Origin: Romanomermis culicivorax
Lineage: Eukaryota > Nematoda > Enoplea > Mermithida > Mermithidae
NCBI GenBank assembly: GCA_963922205.1
Contig: CAWUHX010000393.1
Span: forward strand, 124,001 to 188,000
Length of the DNA: 64,000 bases
Direction: 5' to 3'
In this document: one piece after another, positions 1 to 11,400 of the stretch
How positions within the stretch are numbered: position 1 is the stretch's first letter
How the letters are laid out: each line of letters opens with the position of its first letter
Translations under genes and position numbers: made by a program
The notes under the pieces: model-generated
Seen by the model: only the letters and a program-made list of their open reading frames with translations
Databases searched by the model: none
What the model was told of the DNA's origin: nothing

Positions 1-1394
1 GCATAAAGTGGGTACATATAATAAATTGAAAAATCATAGATCATGCACACATTGGAGGTGAAGAAGTCATGACTGAAATAATTCAGCTAACTATTCTTAA
101 TTCATTGATTAAAAATCAAGGTACACATACTTTGACGGTATGTATATTACACAGATAAGACATTGGACAAGACTGACCTATGAATTTATACAAAGAATGT
201 TGCAATAGTTCTACTACACCCTTATGAAACAAACAGAAACTCCAAAATGCTCACCACTAACCTCCCTGAAACTACAGCAGAATATCACCACATCTGCAAT
301 AAGTCCTTCTCAAGTCTCCAATTGTGTAATCTTGAAGATACCCACTTCTACATTCTCAAAAGAGTACAATTTACCATGTCGAGCATATATTGGGTTATAC
401 CCCAAAAATAAAATGATTCGAATGCCAGTTGTGCACATCCGAATTAGATTATCCAAGGATGAATATGGTTCACAAAAATATGCAACCAGTGGCCAAGAAA
501 TGTGACTTTCAAATTTTCTGTCTTGCCACTTCTACCCTGCACCCGTCCTGTTCCAGCTGCAGGAGGAAGGCCAAAAGTTGTCATCGATCAGTAATCCTAT
601 CAAATACAAAATTTACGTAAATGGTCACTTGGTAGGCAATCGGATGAGGTTGATGTATAGATGGTTGAATCTGATTTAACTAATATTCTAAAACTTTACA
701 TTTTAAGAATCAAAGTCTTTGAAATTCTGATTCAACCTGTAATTCTAGAATTTGTAAAAAATTCAGAATTTTTAGAAAAAATCCACTAAAATACATCAAA
801 CCTTTATTTCATGCCAGATTCCACTATATGGTATGAAAACAGGTATCAAAATGGCCTGTAAACCTCAGGCTGCATAATCTAGAGTACGCAATTTGACTGT
901 ATATACAATTGAGTAAATAACACATACAATTTCACTGTATATGAAATTGGGTCTATTTCCATTTCTCATCCACCTTCATTCAATCTCCTTGTTGTATCTT
1001 ATTTTCATAATGTGTGTTCACCATGATGGTTTCAGAATAGTATCTCAGAAGGCAAAATTTTTCCCCCACCCTAGTTCTGGATTTGACTAAAGGAACAGAG
1101 AGTTGTTGATGATCTCATTGCTTTTCTATAACTTTCTTTTCCTGCTAGCTAAATAGTTTTACGTCATAATTTAGTAAAAAATTTGGTAAATTGATAATAA
1201 ATTGGATATTTGATTAGCATGATCATATCTAGTTCTCCAAAGTTTTTTGTAGTAAATGATTATTGTATGTTCAAAGAAACAATTTCATGAGACTTGCGCA
1301 AAACTTGTTGGATCATAGTGTAACATCCTTCACTGATTATCTTTCACAGGCAAATCAATCAGCATTCGTACTTAAAGCCAAAGATTCTTGGAGT
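1..1394. other. No resolved gene
   Basis: I find no gene model I can support here. An open stretch at 224-505 (+) encodes 93 residues with a few cysteines and could be the end of an upstream immunoglobulin-like exon, but no matching splice sites or second half are visible. The rest is A+T-rich sequence without clear repeats. Confidence 0.4.
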
Positions 1395-3460
1395 ATGTTT
1401 CCCAAGGCGGTAGTTATCCTCATAGTTTACCTGCAAATTGGGGATGCAATATATTACACATTTGATGGCTCTGGGACCCTTGGTACGTGACGTATACATC
1501 ACTCAAATTTCCAAATACAAATTGAATTTAACGTTTCAGATTGCGGTTACGCTAATTATGGCAGTGTGGACATATTTGTTTTCTTTAATCAAATGTGGAA
1601 AGGTAAGGCAATTATAGCTGTTGAAAAGATAAAGAAAACATTGGCTTCAAATAATCGATTTGGTGTTTACGTCAAAATGATTCAATATAATTCTACATCT
1701 CCAATATATTGCCCACTGGTGAGCTTTCAATATGAATTCTGCATCAAGTTGAATCCCCAGACTCAAAATCCTTAAAAAAGGTATTTCCTACGCAGTAAAT
1801 TTCAGCACGCTTTATTATCACGACATTCGCTCACCTTGATAGGAAAAATGTTTTATGTTTTTGAAGAATGAGATAGCCTTGAACATACACTTTAAGCTTT
1901 TTGTAAATTTACTAAATCTACAGAAGATTATTCCTGGTGACTGGGCCAAGTTGAAAATAGATTAGCCTTGACCTCAATTGTAAATATCCAACTGGTATAC
2001 TAGCCAGTGAAATAAGGCTAACTAACACAACATACAATAGTAATGTACTGAATAGTAAAATGAACGACTATGCAAAATAACGCAACTTATATACCATCAC
2101 AGAAAATCTCAGAATGTTCTAGAACATTGTAGAATGTACGTGAACAGAATTATATGGAACTGCCCAGAGAATTGGAGTACATGAAATGTACCTGCACATC
2201 ATATTACATGATCACACTGTAAGATATGTGTCCATGCCATAGCTAAGTGTTGGAACAACCATGCAATGATAATGAAACATATTTGGAATGCACAAAAGTT
2301 TTATTTGGACCAACTGTACCCATCAACACTTTCAGACTCTTGATTGACAAGCCAGTGAAGAGTATTATGCCACTTATCCACATATCTTCACTCAATACCC
2401 AAAAGTTTTTGGATGCTGAAACTTGGAAAGTTGTGGATTGCTAGACTTGAAACTAAAACCATCACATAAAGTATTCTCCGAAGAATTCCCCTCAACGTAC
2501 GAAGCACAATTTGGTTCGAGATTTACGAGACGAAATTGCGCAACACCAAATTATAGCACACAAAAATTGATTGACACCTAACACAAAGCACAACAATAAT
2601 GAAACTACTTCCATCACACTACAGTAGGACTATCTAGAAACTTTGACTGCTGTTGTATACAAACTTGCTGATCATTGTAAAAATTTGACAATTGATTATA
2701 ACAACACCCTGTTTACACAATTACATATGCAATCATACTAATTATTAGTGAATTCAACATCTTTTAATCTTCAAAGGGAGTAGATTGCCAATCCAATGGT
2801 TTCGATACATCATACAAAAGAATACTGAGGAGCATGCCCATGAATGAAATATCCTATAGATCAGTTTACCGCGTAGCTTTAATCTTCATTGGCCAGAAGA
2901 ATAAAAAGCTTGATAAGATTCGGACGTGCAATTTTAAAGCTGTCAATGATCTTCAATGTCTAATAATTGGAATTAATGCTTTGGAAGGTGAGTAATTATA
3001 GCAATAGCATGTTTCACAATCTCACTGTATGAAATTTGGTATATTTTCATTTAAAGGTGGTGTAGAAAAAGTTTGCGACCGAATTTTGATGGATGCATTC
3101 AAAAGCTGCTGGCGTGAACAAAGTAAGAGTATTTGGAGAATCAGGGGCAATAGAAAGCAGATTTTTAGATAATTAGAGCTCTTGTGATTAGAAAAGTTTC
3201 AGAAAAGAGGACAATATTTTCAATCTATTGAGGCAAATTTCTACTTAATTTGCAAAAGTTTTGCTGCTCCCTAGGTCGACTGAAGTGGTCACTTGGATAC
3301 AAAGAAATATTTACAGGATATGCATTAAGCACCAATGCTTTGTATTTCAGGAAGGCCCGGCAAATTTCTTGAAGCTTTCAGAAAAGCGTCGTATTACGGA
3401 AAAGAACAAATCCATTCGGCTAACTGTAAATGTTTATGTTACTATTCAAACATTGAATAA
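1395..3460 (+). CDS. Small secreted vWA-domain protein, five exons
   Basis: Exons 1395-1482, 1540-1718, 2777-2987, 3057-3122 and 3351-3460 join at GT-AG introns with phases 1, 0, 1, 1 and close exactly into 218 codons (217 residues plus TAA). Exon 1 is a signal peptide starting MFPKAVVILIVYLQ, so the product should be secreted. Exons 2-4 form a von Willebrand A-like fold: a first strand VDIFVFF, a helix, then VKMIQYNS, and in exon 3 the later strands RVALIFIG and CLIIGIN. The metal site DxSxS expected after the first strand is absent (NQMWK instead), so metal-dependent ligand binding is doubtful. Exon 5 adds a short cysteine-containing tail. The next vWA exon (3969) has a compatible phase, so exon 4 could also splice onward into a longer vWA-vWA-Ig product with exon 5 as an alternative end. 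The family assignment is by fold pattern only. Confidence 0.72.
1980..2234 (-). repeat. Dispersed repeat with heat-shock-like promoter, copy 1
   Basis: This matches 10961-11240 in opposite orientation and lies in the second intron of the vWA gene. Read on the minus strand it carries a run of alternating GAA/TTC blocks (around 2111-2150), a good heat-shock-element pattern, followed by a TATA box (GGTATATAAG, 2086-2095). The order HSE, TATA, downstream transcript looks like an LTR promoter. No internal retroelement sequence is attached, so a solo LTR is the best guess. Confidence 0.5.
2247..2776 (+). other. Intron sequence, no gene seen
   Basis: Part of the long second intron of the vWA gene. 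A 65-codon open stretch at 2247-2444 has no recognisable domain and does not fit the exon phases of the gene. Confidence 0.4.
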
Positions 3461-3968
3461 CAGGTCTGCACTAATATGTGTGAGGCATTGAGTGGTATAT
3501 TCCTCATATTTTTGATGTTCAAGATGATGAATGTGACATTTTAGGCTTTTATCCATTTCAAATCCAGGCATCGGCAGAAGACAACTAGGACATACTTGTG
3601 TATTGTGCAGAACATTTATAGCTCATTAATCATAATTATGAATTTTTCTACAATTCCTTGAAGCAAAAAAGTGAATTTTGAGTAAAATCAGGAGTGCCCA
3701 ATTTTTTTCCCGTTTGATGTATTTTTGATTTAAAGTCACATAACCTCAGCAAAATTTTGACAAATTTGAGACATATTTTGAAACCAAGAGGACTATTGTT
3801 CACTGGACATATCATTATCAACATCCGCAATTATCAGACTTCATAGAAGGTTTTGAATACTGCTGGAATAAATTTCAGTTGTATGAATAGCATGAATCCT
3901 TGAATGGTGAAAACTGTATTTACCTTCCTTTTGGTAACCATGTCTCCTAACACATTTTTTGCCATAAG

Positions 3969-6900
3969 GTTGCGCCATGGCTTGTTCAGAGACGGATCTT
4001 CGTTGGATAGACGTGTTCTTCCTCTTTGAGGAAGATGTACATCAATATGCATTGTCTGTAATCCACAAATTGATGCATAGTTTCATAATGTGGAACCGAT
4101 ATGAAACCATCATTCGTATTATACAATACAACAGCAAAAACATATCTGCCAACCACTGCAGGCTGGTAAGTCCATTTGCATGAAAATGGGTGTCTAAGGA
4201 ATGATGTCCGTGATAATCAGCTCATCAATATTATCAATAGTGATAATGTAGAAAAAATTTGTACTAAACTTTACATTGCCCAGTTTTGACTCGGCCGAAG
4301 GTTGTTTGCCATTGGTGTATAACATCATGATTGTTCGTTTCTTGGCCTTACAATCGTATAAAAATTGTATAACATATTTATTAGTAGCCACACAATGAAT
4401 GAACAATACAGCAGTTATGATAATGCAACTACTACATTCCTCAGGTGACAATTAACTCTTTTTTCAAAATTCAGGGGTGAAGCAAATTGAACCCTGGTCA
4501 TTTGATTGAGAGTCTACAGTGCTACCACTGGGCCATCCGAGCCAATGGTAACTTGTTTGGAAGCTCTATATATCCTAACTACAAGGGAATACTAGGTCAG
4601 ATCTGGGTTCCTGCGTATTGCCCTTTACAAAATTCGTGGGTGGAGGGAATTGAACCCTGGTCATTTGATTGAGAGTCTACAGTGCTACCACTGGACCATC
4701 AAGGCAAGTTGTAGCTTGTTTGGAAGCTCTATATATCCTGACTACAAGGGAATACTAGGTCAAATTTGAGTTCCTGTGTATTACCCTTTACAAAATTCGT
4801 GGGTGGAGGGAATTGAACCCTGGTCATTTGATTGAGAGTCTACAGTGCTACCACTGGACCATCAAGGCAAGTTGTAGCTTGTTTGGAAGCTCTATATATC
4901 CTGACTACAAGGGAATACTAGGTCAAATTTGGGTTACTGTGTATTGCCCTTTACAAAATTCGTGGCTGGAGGGAATTGAACCCTGGTCATTTGATTGAGA
5001 GTCTACAGTGCTACCACTGGACCATTGGGGCAAGTTGTAGCTTGTTTGGAAGCTCTATATATCCTAACTACAAGGGAATACTAGGTCAAATTTGGGTTCC
5101 TGTGTATTGCCCTTTACCAAATTTGCATGTGGAGGGAGTTGAACCCTGGTCATTTGATTGAGAGTCTACAGTGCTACCACTGGGCTATCAAGGACAATGG
5201 TAATTTGTTTGGAAGTTCTATATATCCTGACTAGGGGGTACTAGTTCAGATTTGGGTTCCTGTCTGTTGCTCTTCTAAGGAATGCTTGGTTCCATACATG
5301 GCCTATTTCTATGCTCTTACTACCTATAGAAATCATTCAACAGAAAAGTCATTCTTGAGGTATTTACGAGCGTTAACAGTTGCAAAAATAGGCTACAAAC
5401 TTGAAAAGAAGAAGATAACATTTTCTGTCATGGATTGCTATCGAATTGACCAATATAATGCTACGTTGCAAAACCTGAAAAAGTAATTTTTTCCCATTTT
5501 TCCATAGATAAATAACTGCAGCCGCGAGAACATCATAGAATCCTACGAGAGAATAGCAAACATTTTGCCTGTGAATGACAATATGTATAGAACAGTTGGT
5601 CGCATTGTAGTTCTGATTGGTGGTCATGGTTCATCATTACCGTCGAATAATACACATTTCAAGCAAATAATTCAGCAATTCAATTCATCAAAAGACCTTG
5701 CTTTTCTAGCAATTTCAGCAACAGAAAGCAAATTTAGTTATGATGATGCCAGTAAATGGAACATCCCTATCACAAAAACGGCTTTCCAAAGATGCGTCGG
5801 AGAAATATATGGTATTGGGTGTTCCCTGAACATGTATCGAATACCAGTCAATTTTTGCCCCCCCAAATTCTTTTTTAGAGAATGTGAAACTATCATTGGA
5901 AGTCGTTGATGAATCAGTAGGCTATGATAACAAAGTTGAATTGAAATGTCGCCTCCATCATTCTAAACCTTTGGTTGTGCGGCCAGCATTTTTGCAATTA
6001 TTCAGAGACGGGGTGTCGGTGTCGAATGGAACGTATAACTACTTCTATAGCAATGATATACATCATAATCGAGGATTCATCGTTGATGTTGTTGATGGTC
6101 AAACTCATCGGTTTACATGCCAGGCCCATTATATACGTGGCTTCCACATCAGTGTAGATTCTGACATCAAAATAATTGGAAGTTAGTGTTTGTTTAAAAA
6201 AATCTTCTGATTATTGTAAAGCAGGCTTTTATTCAAACGTTTGCATCCGGATTACTTAAAAAAGTCACATTTTACATCAATACTGGTAGATAATCAGTAA
6301 CACAAAGCTGCTTGCTTTTTTTAGAACCACCAAAACATATCAAAGAAAACATAACCAAAACAGTTCACGTGGATGACACTTTAGAAGTACCCTGCCGTGA
6401 TAGTAAACGCATGGATGCCGACATTTATTGGACATTCAACGGTTCTAAGATTTCTTCTGATTCACACCTTTTGGATGCACCCTTTTTAATCAAGTAAGTT
6501 TTCAATTAAATGTCAATGACTCAGCCTTCGCAAGATAAATTATTTGTAGTGCAAAATCACTAGCAAAAGCCATTTTTTGGTTTAGGATTTTTCCTGCAAA
6601 AAGTCCACCCTTATTAATCTAAATAGTTTTAAATACTTCTTTCCAGGATTGTGACTGAAAACAACACTGGACAATACGTATGCCATGCTAAAAACAAAGT
6701 TGGCGAGGCTGTGCGAGTTGTTAATGTGCAGGTTATCCAGGTCAGCGGTATTAAATTAATTTAATTTGGACAGTTTCAAATGCAACAATTGAACATCAAA
6801 TGAAGATTCTACCCACTATTGATCTAATGTTAAAATTTATTTGATGTCCTGACCAACTTTTTATAAAATTGATTTCTGTGAAAACCCTGTTTACCAATTC

Positions 6901-7024
6901 CAAACTTTTCAAACTGCTTTTTAATGTATGCTGTTTCTTAATGTTATCATGCGTATTAAAATTTCAGCCAAAGTCGTCGACAGCGTCCAAGGAGGCACAT
7001 TGAAAGTTTTGATAGATTGCGGAG
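3969..7024 (+). CDS. vWA-Ig extracellular protein, partial
   Basis: Exons 3969-4165, 5508-5811, 5879-6181, 6325-6493, 6647-6747 and 6968-7024 are flanked by GT-AG sites and stay in phase throughout (entry phase 1, then 0, 1, 1, 2, 1). The first two form a vWA domain homologous to that of the upstream gene, with the same phases; the metal-site position again lacks DxSxS (FEEDV). Exon 5879-6181 is a complete symmetric phase 1-1 immunoglobulin domain (VELKCRL ... HRFTCQAHY). The next two exons make a second Ig domain (VPCRD ... YWTF ... GQYVCHAKNKVG), and 6968-7024 begins a third. A vWA followed by Ig repeats recalls hemicentin-type matrix proteins. No signal-peptide exon is visible directly upstream, so this may be the 3' part of the gene starting at 1395, or its first exon is missed. 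No end was found after 7024, where Penelope fragments follow. Confidence 0.65.
4166..4480 (-). repeat. Penelope-like element 3' fragment
   Basis: This segment recurs inverted at 44500-44795 and in part at 22640-22770 and 7860-7935. It contains the common block around 'TTGGCCTTACAATCG' (4342-4357) and the complement of a CTGAGGA motif (4435-4442). The copy at 21690-22700 is joined to Penelope coding remnants, which ties this fragment to that family. It sits in an intron of the vWA-Ig gene. Confidence 0.55.
4481..5260 (-). repeat. Tandem array of a 163-bp tRNA-like unit
   Basis: The unit recurs at a constant 163-bp spacing, with the same start (ATTGAACCCTGGTCATTTG) at about 4485, 4648, 4811, 4974 and 5137. 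Read on the minus strand each copy contains a tRNA-like block with an A-box-like GGTCCAGTGGTAG and a B-box-like GGGTTCAATTCC. It is a tRNA-derived unit, linked elsewhere to Penelope 3' sequence. The repeats are nearly identical, suggesting recent local amplification. The whole array lies in an intron of the vWA-Ig gene. Confidence 0.75.
5330..5482 (+). pseudogene. Extra vWA first-half exon, probably decayed
   Basis: An open segment encodes a helix and strand pattern ending DQYNATLQNL, matching the first half of the two vWA domains here (VKMIQYNS and IRIIQYNS at the same place). Its acceptor (TACCTATAG) lies at the edge of Penelope-derived sequence, and its donor is out of phase with the best acceptor of the next vWA exon, so I read it as an unused or decaying exon duplicate. 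Confidence 0.4.
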
Positions 7025-7204
7025 GTACAATATTAAATAGTTTTGAGCACTTTTTACTCTTTGTGATTAGTTTATTCATCTAGATTATTAGTTTTAATGC
7101 TTATTTACACAATTTTTTAAATAAATATTTTCTGCTTCATATGTTTCAAAAATGACTTTATGTTATCAATTTGGGCGTTAGAATTAGTGGCACATTTACA
7201 AATT

Positions 7205-7345
7205 ACTTTCTTAGGCTGATTTGAGCTTAATGCCTACAGAAAGAAGATCAGAGAAACCATTGAGATGAAAAAGTGGGGCCAGAAAAATGTAGGTAGCAAG
7301 AGCATTGAAATAGGCCCCATATTGAATTGAGCATGCCTTATAAGG
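7205..7345 (+). repeat. Penelope-like element remnant (end of GIY-YIG region)
   Basis: A short frame reads LNAYRKKIRETIEM, matching the end of the decayed Penelope element near 22350 (EPNAY then RKIREIIEM), followed by the same noncoding ATTGAAATAGGCC block. Only the end of the coding part and the start of the tail are present. Confidence 0.6.
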
Positions 7346-7583
7346 GTAACAGACAGTGTTATGTAAATATTTTCTTTCATTTATTTTAGATTTTCGATTG
7401 GTCATTGACCAAAAATAATTAAGATTCGATTTTGAATTGAAAATGATTTGGCAGGAGTTTTGTTCCAAGAAGAGGTTCAGACCTTAATACTAAGACTAAC
7501 CTAGTTCTGGGCCGGGGCACGTACTTCCTTTCTTTCGACAAATACTAAAAATTTTTTAATCAATAAGAAATTCACGGCGGTAA

Positions 7584-7772
7584 ATGTGCAGCAAGGAGTT
7601 TACATGGCGGGAAATAACAGTCGATAAAAAATTACAAAATGTAAGAACTGATTCACTGATGGAAATTCCGGCACACAATGCAATGACTACAATAATTGCG
7701 TCGCCCAGTTTGAATTTCGATGAGATGATTGAGACATGCTCATCTTTGGTTGTAAGGTGCAAGAAGTTGTAA
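7584..7772 (+). pseudogene. Possible DEG/ENaC exon fragment
   Basis: A 62-codon open stretch contains LNFDEMIETCSS...VVRC, resembling the DEG/ENaC signature that appears as GYSFDDMVIHCKFRGLQC in the minus-strand channel-like gene. No further exons of such a gene are visible on this strand. It may be a duplicated, decayed exon; the similarity is short and could be chance. Confidence 0.3.
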
Positions 7773-7784
7773 AGTGACATTAAA

Positions 7785-7940
7785 CCTGTTGTGGGAGACT
7801 GGAAATGTCACTACATCAACAGGAACCCAAATCTGAACAAGTACTCCCTTGTCAGGATAACTATTGTTTGTTCATTGTGTGCCTACAGGCAGAATACAAG
7901 CGTTGCATTATTTTTATGGGATTGTATGGCCATAAGGCTG
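7785..7940 (+). repeat. Penelope-like tail fragment
   Basis: Contains the shared blocks GAACCCAAATCTGAAC and the TTCATTGTGTGCCTAC / TTGTATGGCCA segment found after the Penelope element near 22600-22710 and at 44560-44620. A truncated copy. Confidence 0.55.
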
Positions 7941-8436
7941 ATTTGGTGTTGGATGAAACTGACCTGATGTGCTGATAAAATCAGAAAATCAGGTAAAATG
8001 ATGCAAAACACCATTTCACCTGATTTTTTGAATTGATTTGAGATCAGCCTGGGCAGCTTTATAAGCAGCTGAAGCAGTTTATGTATACACAAGATCCTCA
8101 AATTAAGTACACGTGAGGTCTATCAGTGTGTTATTCATTCAATTGTCTCATTTCATCATGCTTTTATGACAAAAAAGACGTCTAAATGTTTCTCAAGATT
8201 GTTGAGACTATTTTTGGCATATTATTGTCCCCTTCCAACTGGGTCAAAACTGATATACTGTTAAGTTTTTTCTTCACCCTCAACAAATGAAACTTTTTAA
8301 TTGCAATTTTTTAAGTGCAAATAACACATTTGATGGTCGCGTTCTGCATGATAGTATGCACAATGAATTTTTTCACGAAAAAAAGTATTGCTTACAACAT
8401 CTAAATAAATACAGCAAAATTATCATAATAGAACAA
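7941..8436. other. Intergenic, nothing recognised
   Basis: The 3' flank of the minus-strand lectin-mucin-channel gene. I see no coding exon or named repeat. A possible polyadenylation signal for that gene (AATAAA type on the minus strand) cannot be pinned down. Confidence 0.4.
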
Positions 8437-11400
8437 TTAATGAGAAATTTTCCTATAAATAAAGTGAACACAAAGACCAATGGCAATGATTGTTTCTGGT
8501 ACAGAAAGCATGTCGATACCCACTGCTAAGCCGCCTATATTGGAAATGTCGCCAAATAGTTGAATCATCTAATTTGTGAAATAATCAGCATTTTTGTTAT
8601 TTAAAGTCGAAATTACTAACCGGATATGAAGCTAGTTCAGTATAGGCCAATGAAATTTCGGTTTGATAATATACATATACCACAGACATTTGTTTGGAAT
8701 TTAAGCAAGTCATATTTCTCTCTATCGGCTTTGTATTACACATTTGCTGCAAAAATACAACATATACAAATATTGATGGATCAAAAGTGTTCAACGAACC
8801 ATTATTGATCGCATGTTCATCCTCGTTTTTGTGAAGAATTGCTTATACATTGTAGTCCTGAAATTAATTATTTTACGAAAAGTGAACAGCATGTTAATAA
8901 GTAACGAACTCGCATTTAGCCGGGCATTGGCCTGGTTTAGCTTGTAATGGATTACAATTTTGGTAGTAAGCCTCAACACATTCCTCTGAAATAATTTTAT
9001 TGTTCCATATGATTGAGGGTCAGATTTTCACTCACTATCAAACTTACTCTGATGAATTAAACAGACCGTATCAGCATTTATACTCTCCCAGGGATCAGTA
9101 CAATTGCAATACTGCATCAATTTATGTTGTGAACATTGAATTTGGCAGGCCTGAAAACTGTCTTCTAGTATATAATCATATACATAGCGCATGCTGATCT
9201 CACTTCTATAGAATAATTGTCGTCTGCTCTACAGTACCGTGAGAAATGGCTTTTCCTTTCATCTGTCTAATAAATCTACAAAAGTTGATACTGTCTTAAA
9301 AAATAAAATAAAATTTGTTCACCTGGAACAAGCTAATGTGGGTGATAAACCCTGGATCAATTTTACTGCCTAAAATATGCGGCAATGGTGTTTCATCCTG
9401 TTGCGTAATAAGCAAGGAAAATCCCACATCTTCCGAAGAACTTATTAATTCTGCTTGATCAACAGAAAGTATTATTTGTAAACGTTGAACATAAGCAAAA
9501 TTGTGTAAACTAATTTTTTCGCTCCAAATAAGATCACCTTCTGATATCCCTGATTTGATTCTAGTGACAGAAACGACTGACAAATTTGACACTTCACCAA
9601 TCTTGAAACAATTGTTGTAAATTGGATTACTGAGTAGTGTAATATTTCTGAAAAAAATAAGGTTGTACGATATCTCAATGTAGACAGTGTACTAACCTGA
9701 TTCCATTCTCGCATTGTAAACCTCTGAATTTGCAGTGAATAACCATATCATCAAATGAATACCCCAAATTAGACATGACATCTGGTGCCAGCATCGCAAA
9801 AATGTACGGGCTGAAATCTTTAATACGTCCATTGACAGCCAAGGAATTTTTTTCTATATTCTGGGTCTAAAATACTTGAATTTTAATTTAAAAAAAAAAC
9901 AGCAAACAAAAAATATTACTTCCAACAAGTCTTCCATCTTGAATAATTTTAACCTTTCGACCACCGGTAGAGCCTGAAACTGCTCATGTGCAATGTTCAT
10001 TTCTAAAAATTAAATACTAAAGCATATGTCATGTATTAATGAATTATCTCATATCTTACTTTCAAACAACTCCTTGTCCATGACTGATATGCTGAATTGT
10101 TGTTTATTCTTCAACAATTTGTAAAACTCTGGCTCAGAAGGGCCGCGGATATTGTCAGTCGAAAGACTATTTGAATTCAATTTTGGAGTCTCCACATTAT
10201 CAACTGAGAATCCAATTCCATTTTTTTCAAGCTGCTTCATCACTTCCATGTTTTCATTCTTCCTTGCATCAGTAGAAAGTTTCCCAAGTGGATCTAATGG
10301 TATATTAGCCAAAGTTTTGTCGGACCATGTAGCAAATGAATGAGTTACAGGGGATGTTTCTACCAGAGCATACGTCATTCCAACAATTGAGGAGTTGAAC
10401 AATAGTTCTTTACTATTTTCTGACAACTTAAATACTTCATCTTTTACATGTTTTTCTTCATCAAGTGCTTTCAATTCATGCTGCCTTCTCTCATCTGTTA
10501 TATGACTCTTTTCTGTTGCAAAAGAACGCAGGGTAATTTTTGATTTGGTGACTGATGATATAGCAATGGTTTTGGTAGAGGTCATTTTCAATGTGACTTG
10601 TTTGAAAACCATCTGTCTGTTAGTTTGCATTTGGTTGTCTGATGGGTTAGAACCTGATACCATTCCATCCTGTAAATTAAGTAAAGATTGCACAAATTGC
10701 ATACCAGAGACAAAAGTTTTTTTTTTACATTTGCAAACTTTGTATCCTTCATTCTTTGTTGGAATGGAATATTTGTTGCTTTGAGTATTGTTTCATCAGT
10801 CAATTTTTGCTTGATATCACTAGTAATGCTGAGCTGCTCATTACTGTTAAGGTTTGACCTTGTCCTGATTTGATCACCTAAATTAAAAATTATGTCAGCT
10901 TTTTTAAATATGTCAACATCCTCATTACATAACAGAGAAACAATGATGAAAGTTAATGATACATATCTTACAGTATGATCACATAACATGATGTGCAGGT
11001 ACATTTTATGTACTACATTGTACCAAAAAGTTCTAGAACGTATTCTATAACATTCTTTTATATTCTATAAGGTTATAGAACATTCTGTGATTTTCTGTGA
11101 TACTATATAAGCCGTGTTGTTTAGTATATTCATCCATTTATTTATTATACTATTTTGTTTATTTCAATATTATATGTTGTGTTAGTTAGCCTTATTAAAC
11201 TTAGCTATTTATCAGCTGATATTCCAGTTGGATATTTACCAATTATTCCACGGCTAATGTATTTTGACTTTACTCCAGTCAATATTCAAGACACAATTTA
11301 AATTGCAATTGAAATGGGAAAATTAGAATTAATTTTACCTAAAGTTTCAATTTGAGTGGTAATACTTTGTTGCCTTTGCGAAATCAATCCATTTGTAATG

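Noticed and set aside
4487..5161. Repeated 61-residue open stretches
   Set aside because: They are the 163-bp tRNA-like repeat read in one frame, not a protein family.
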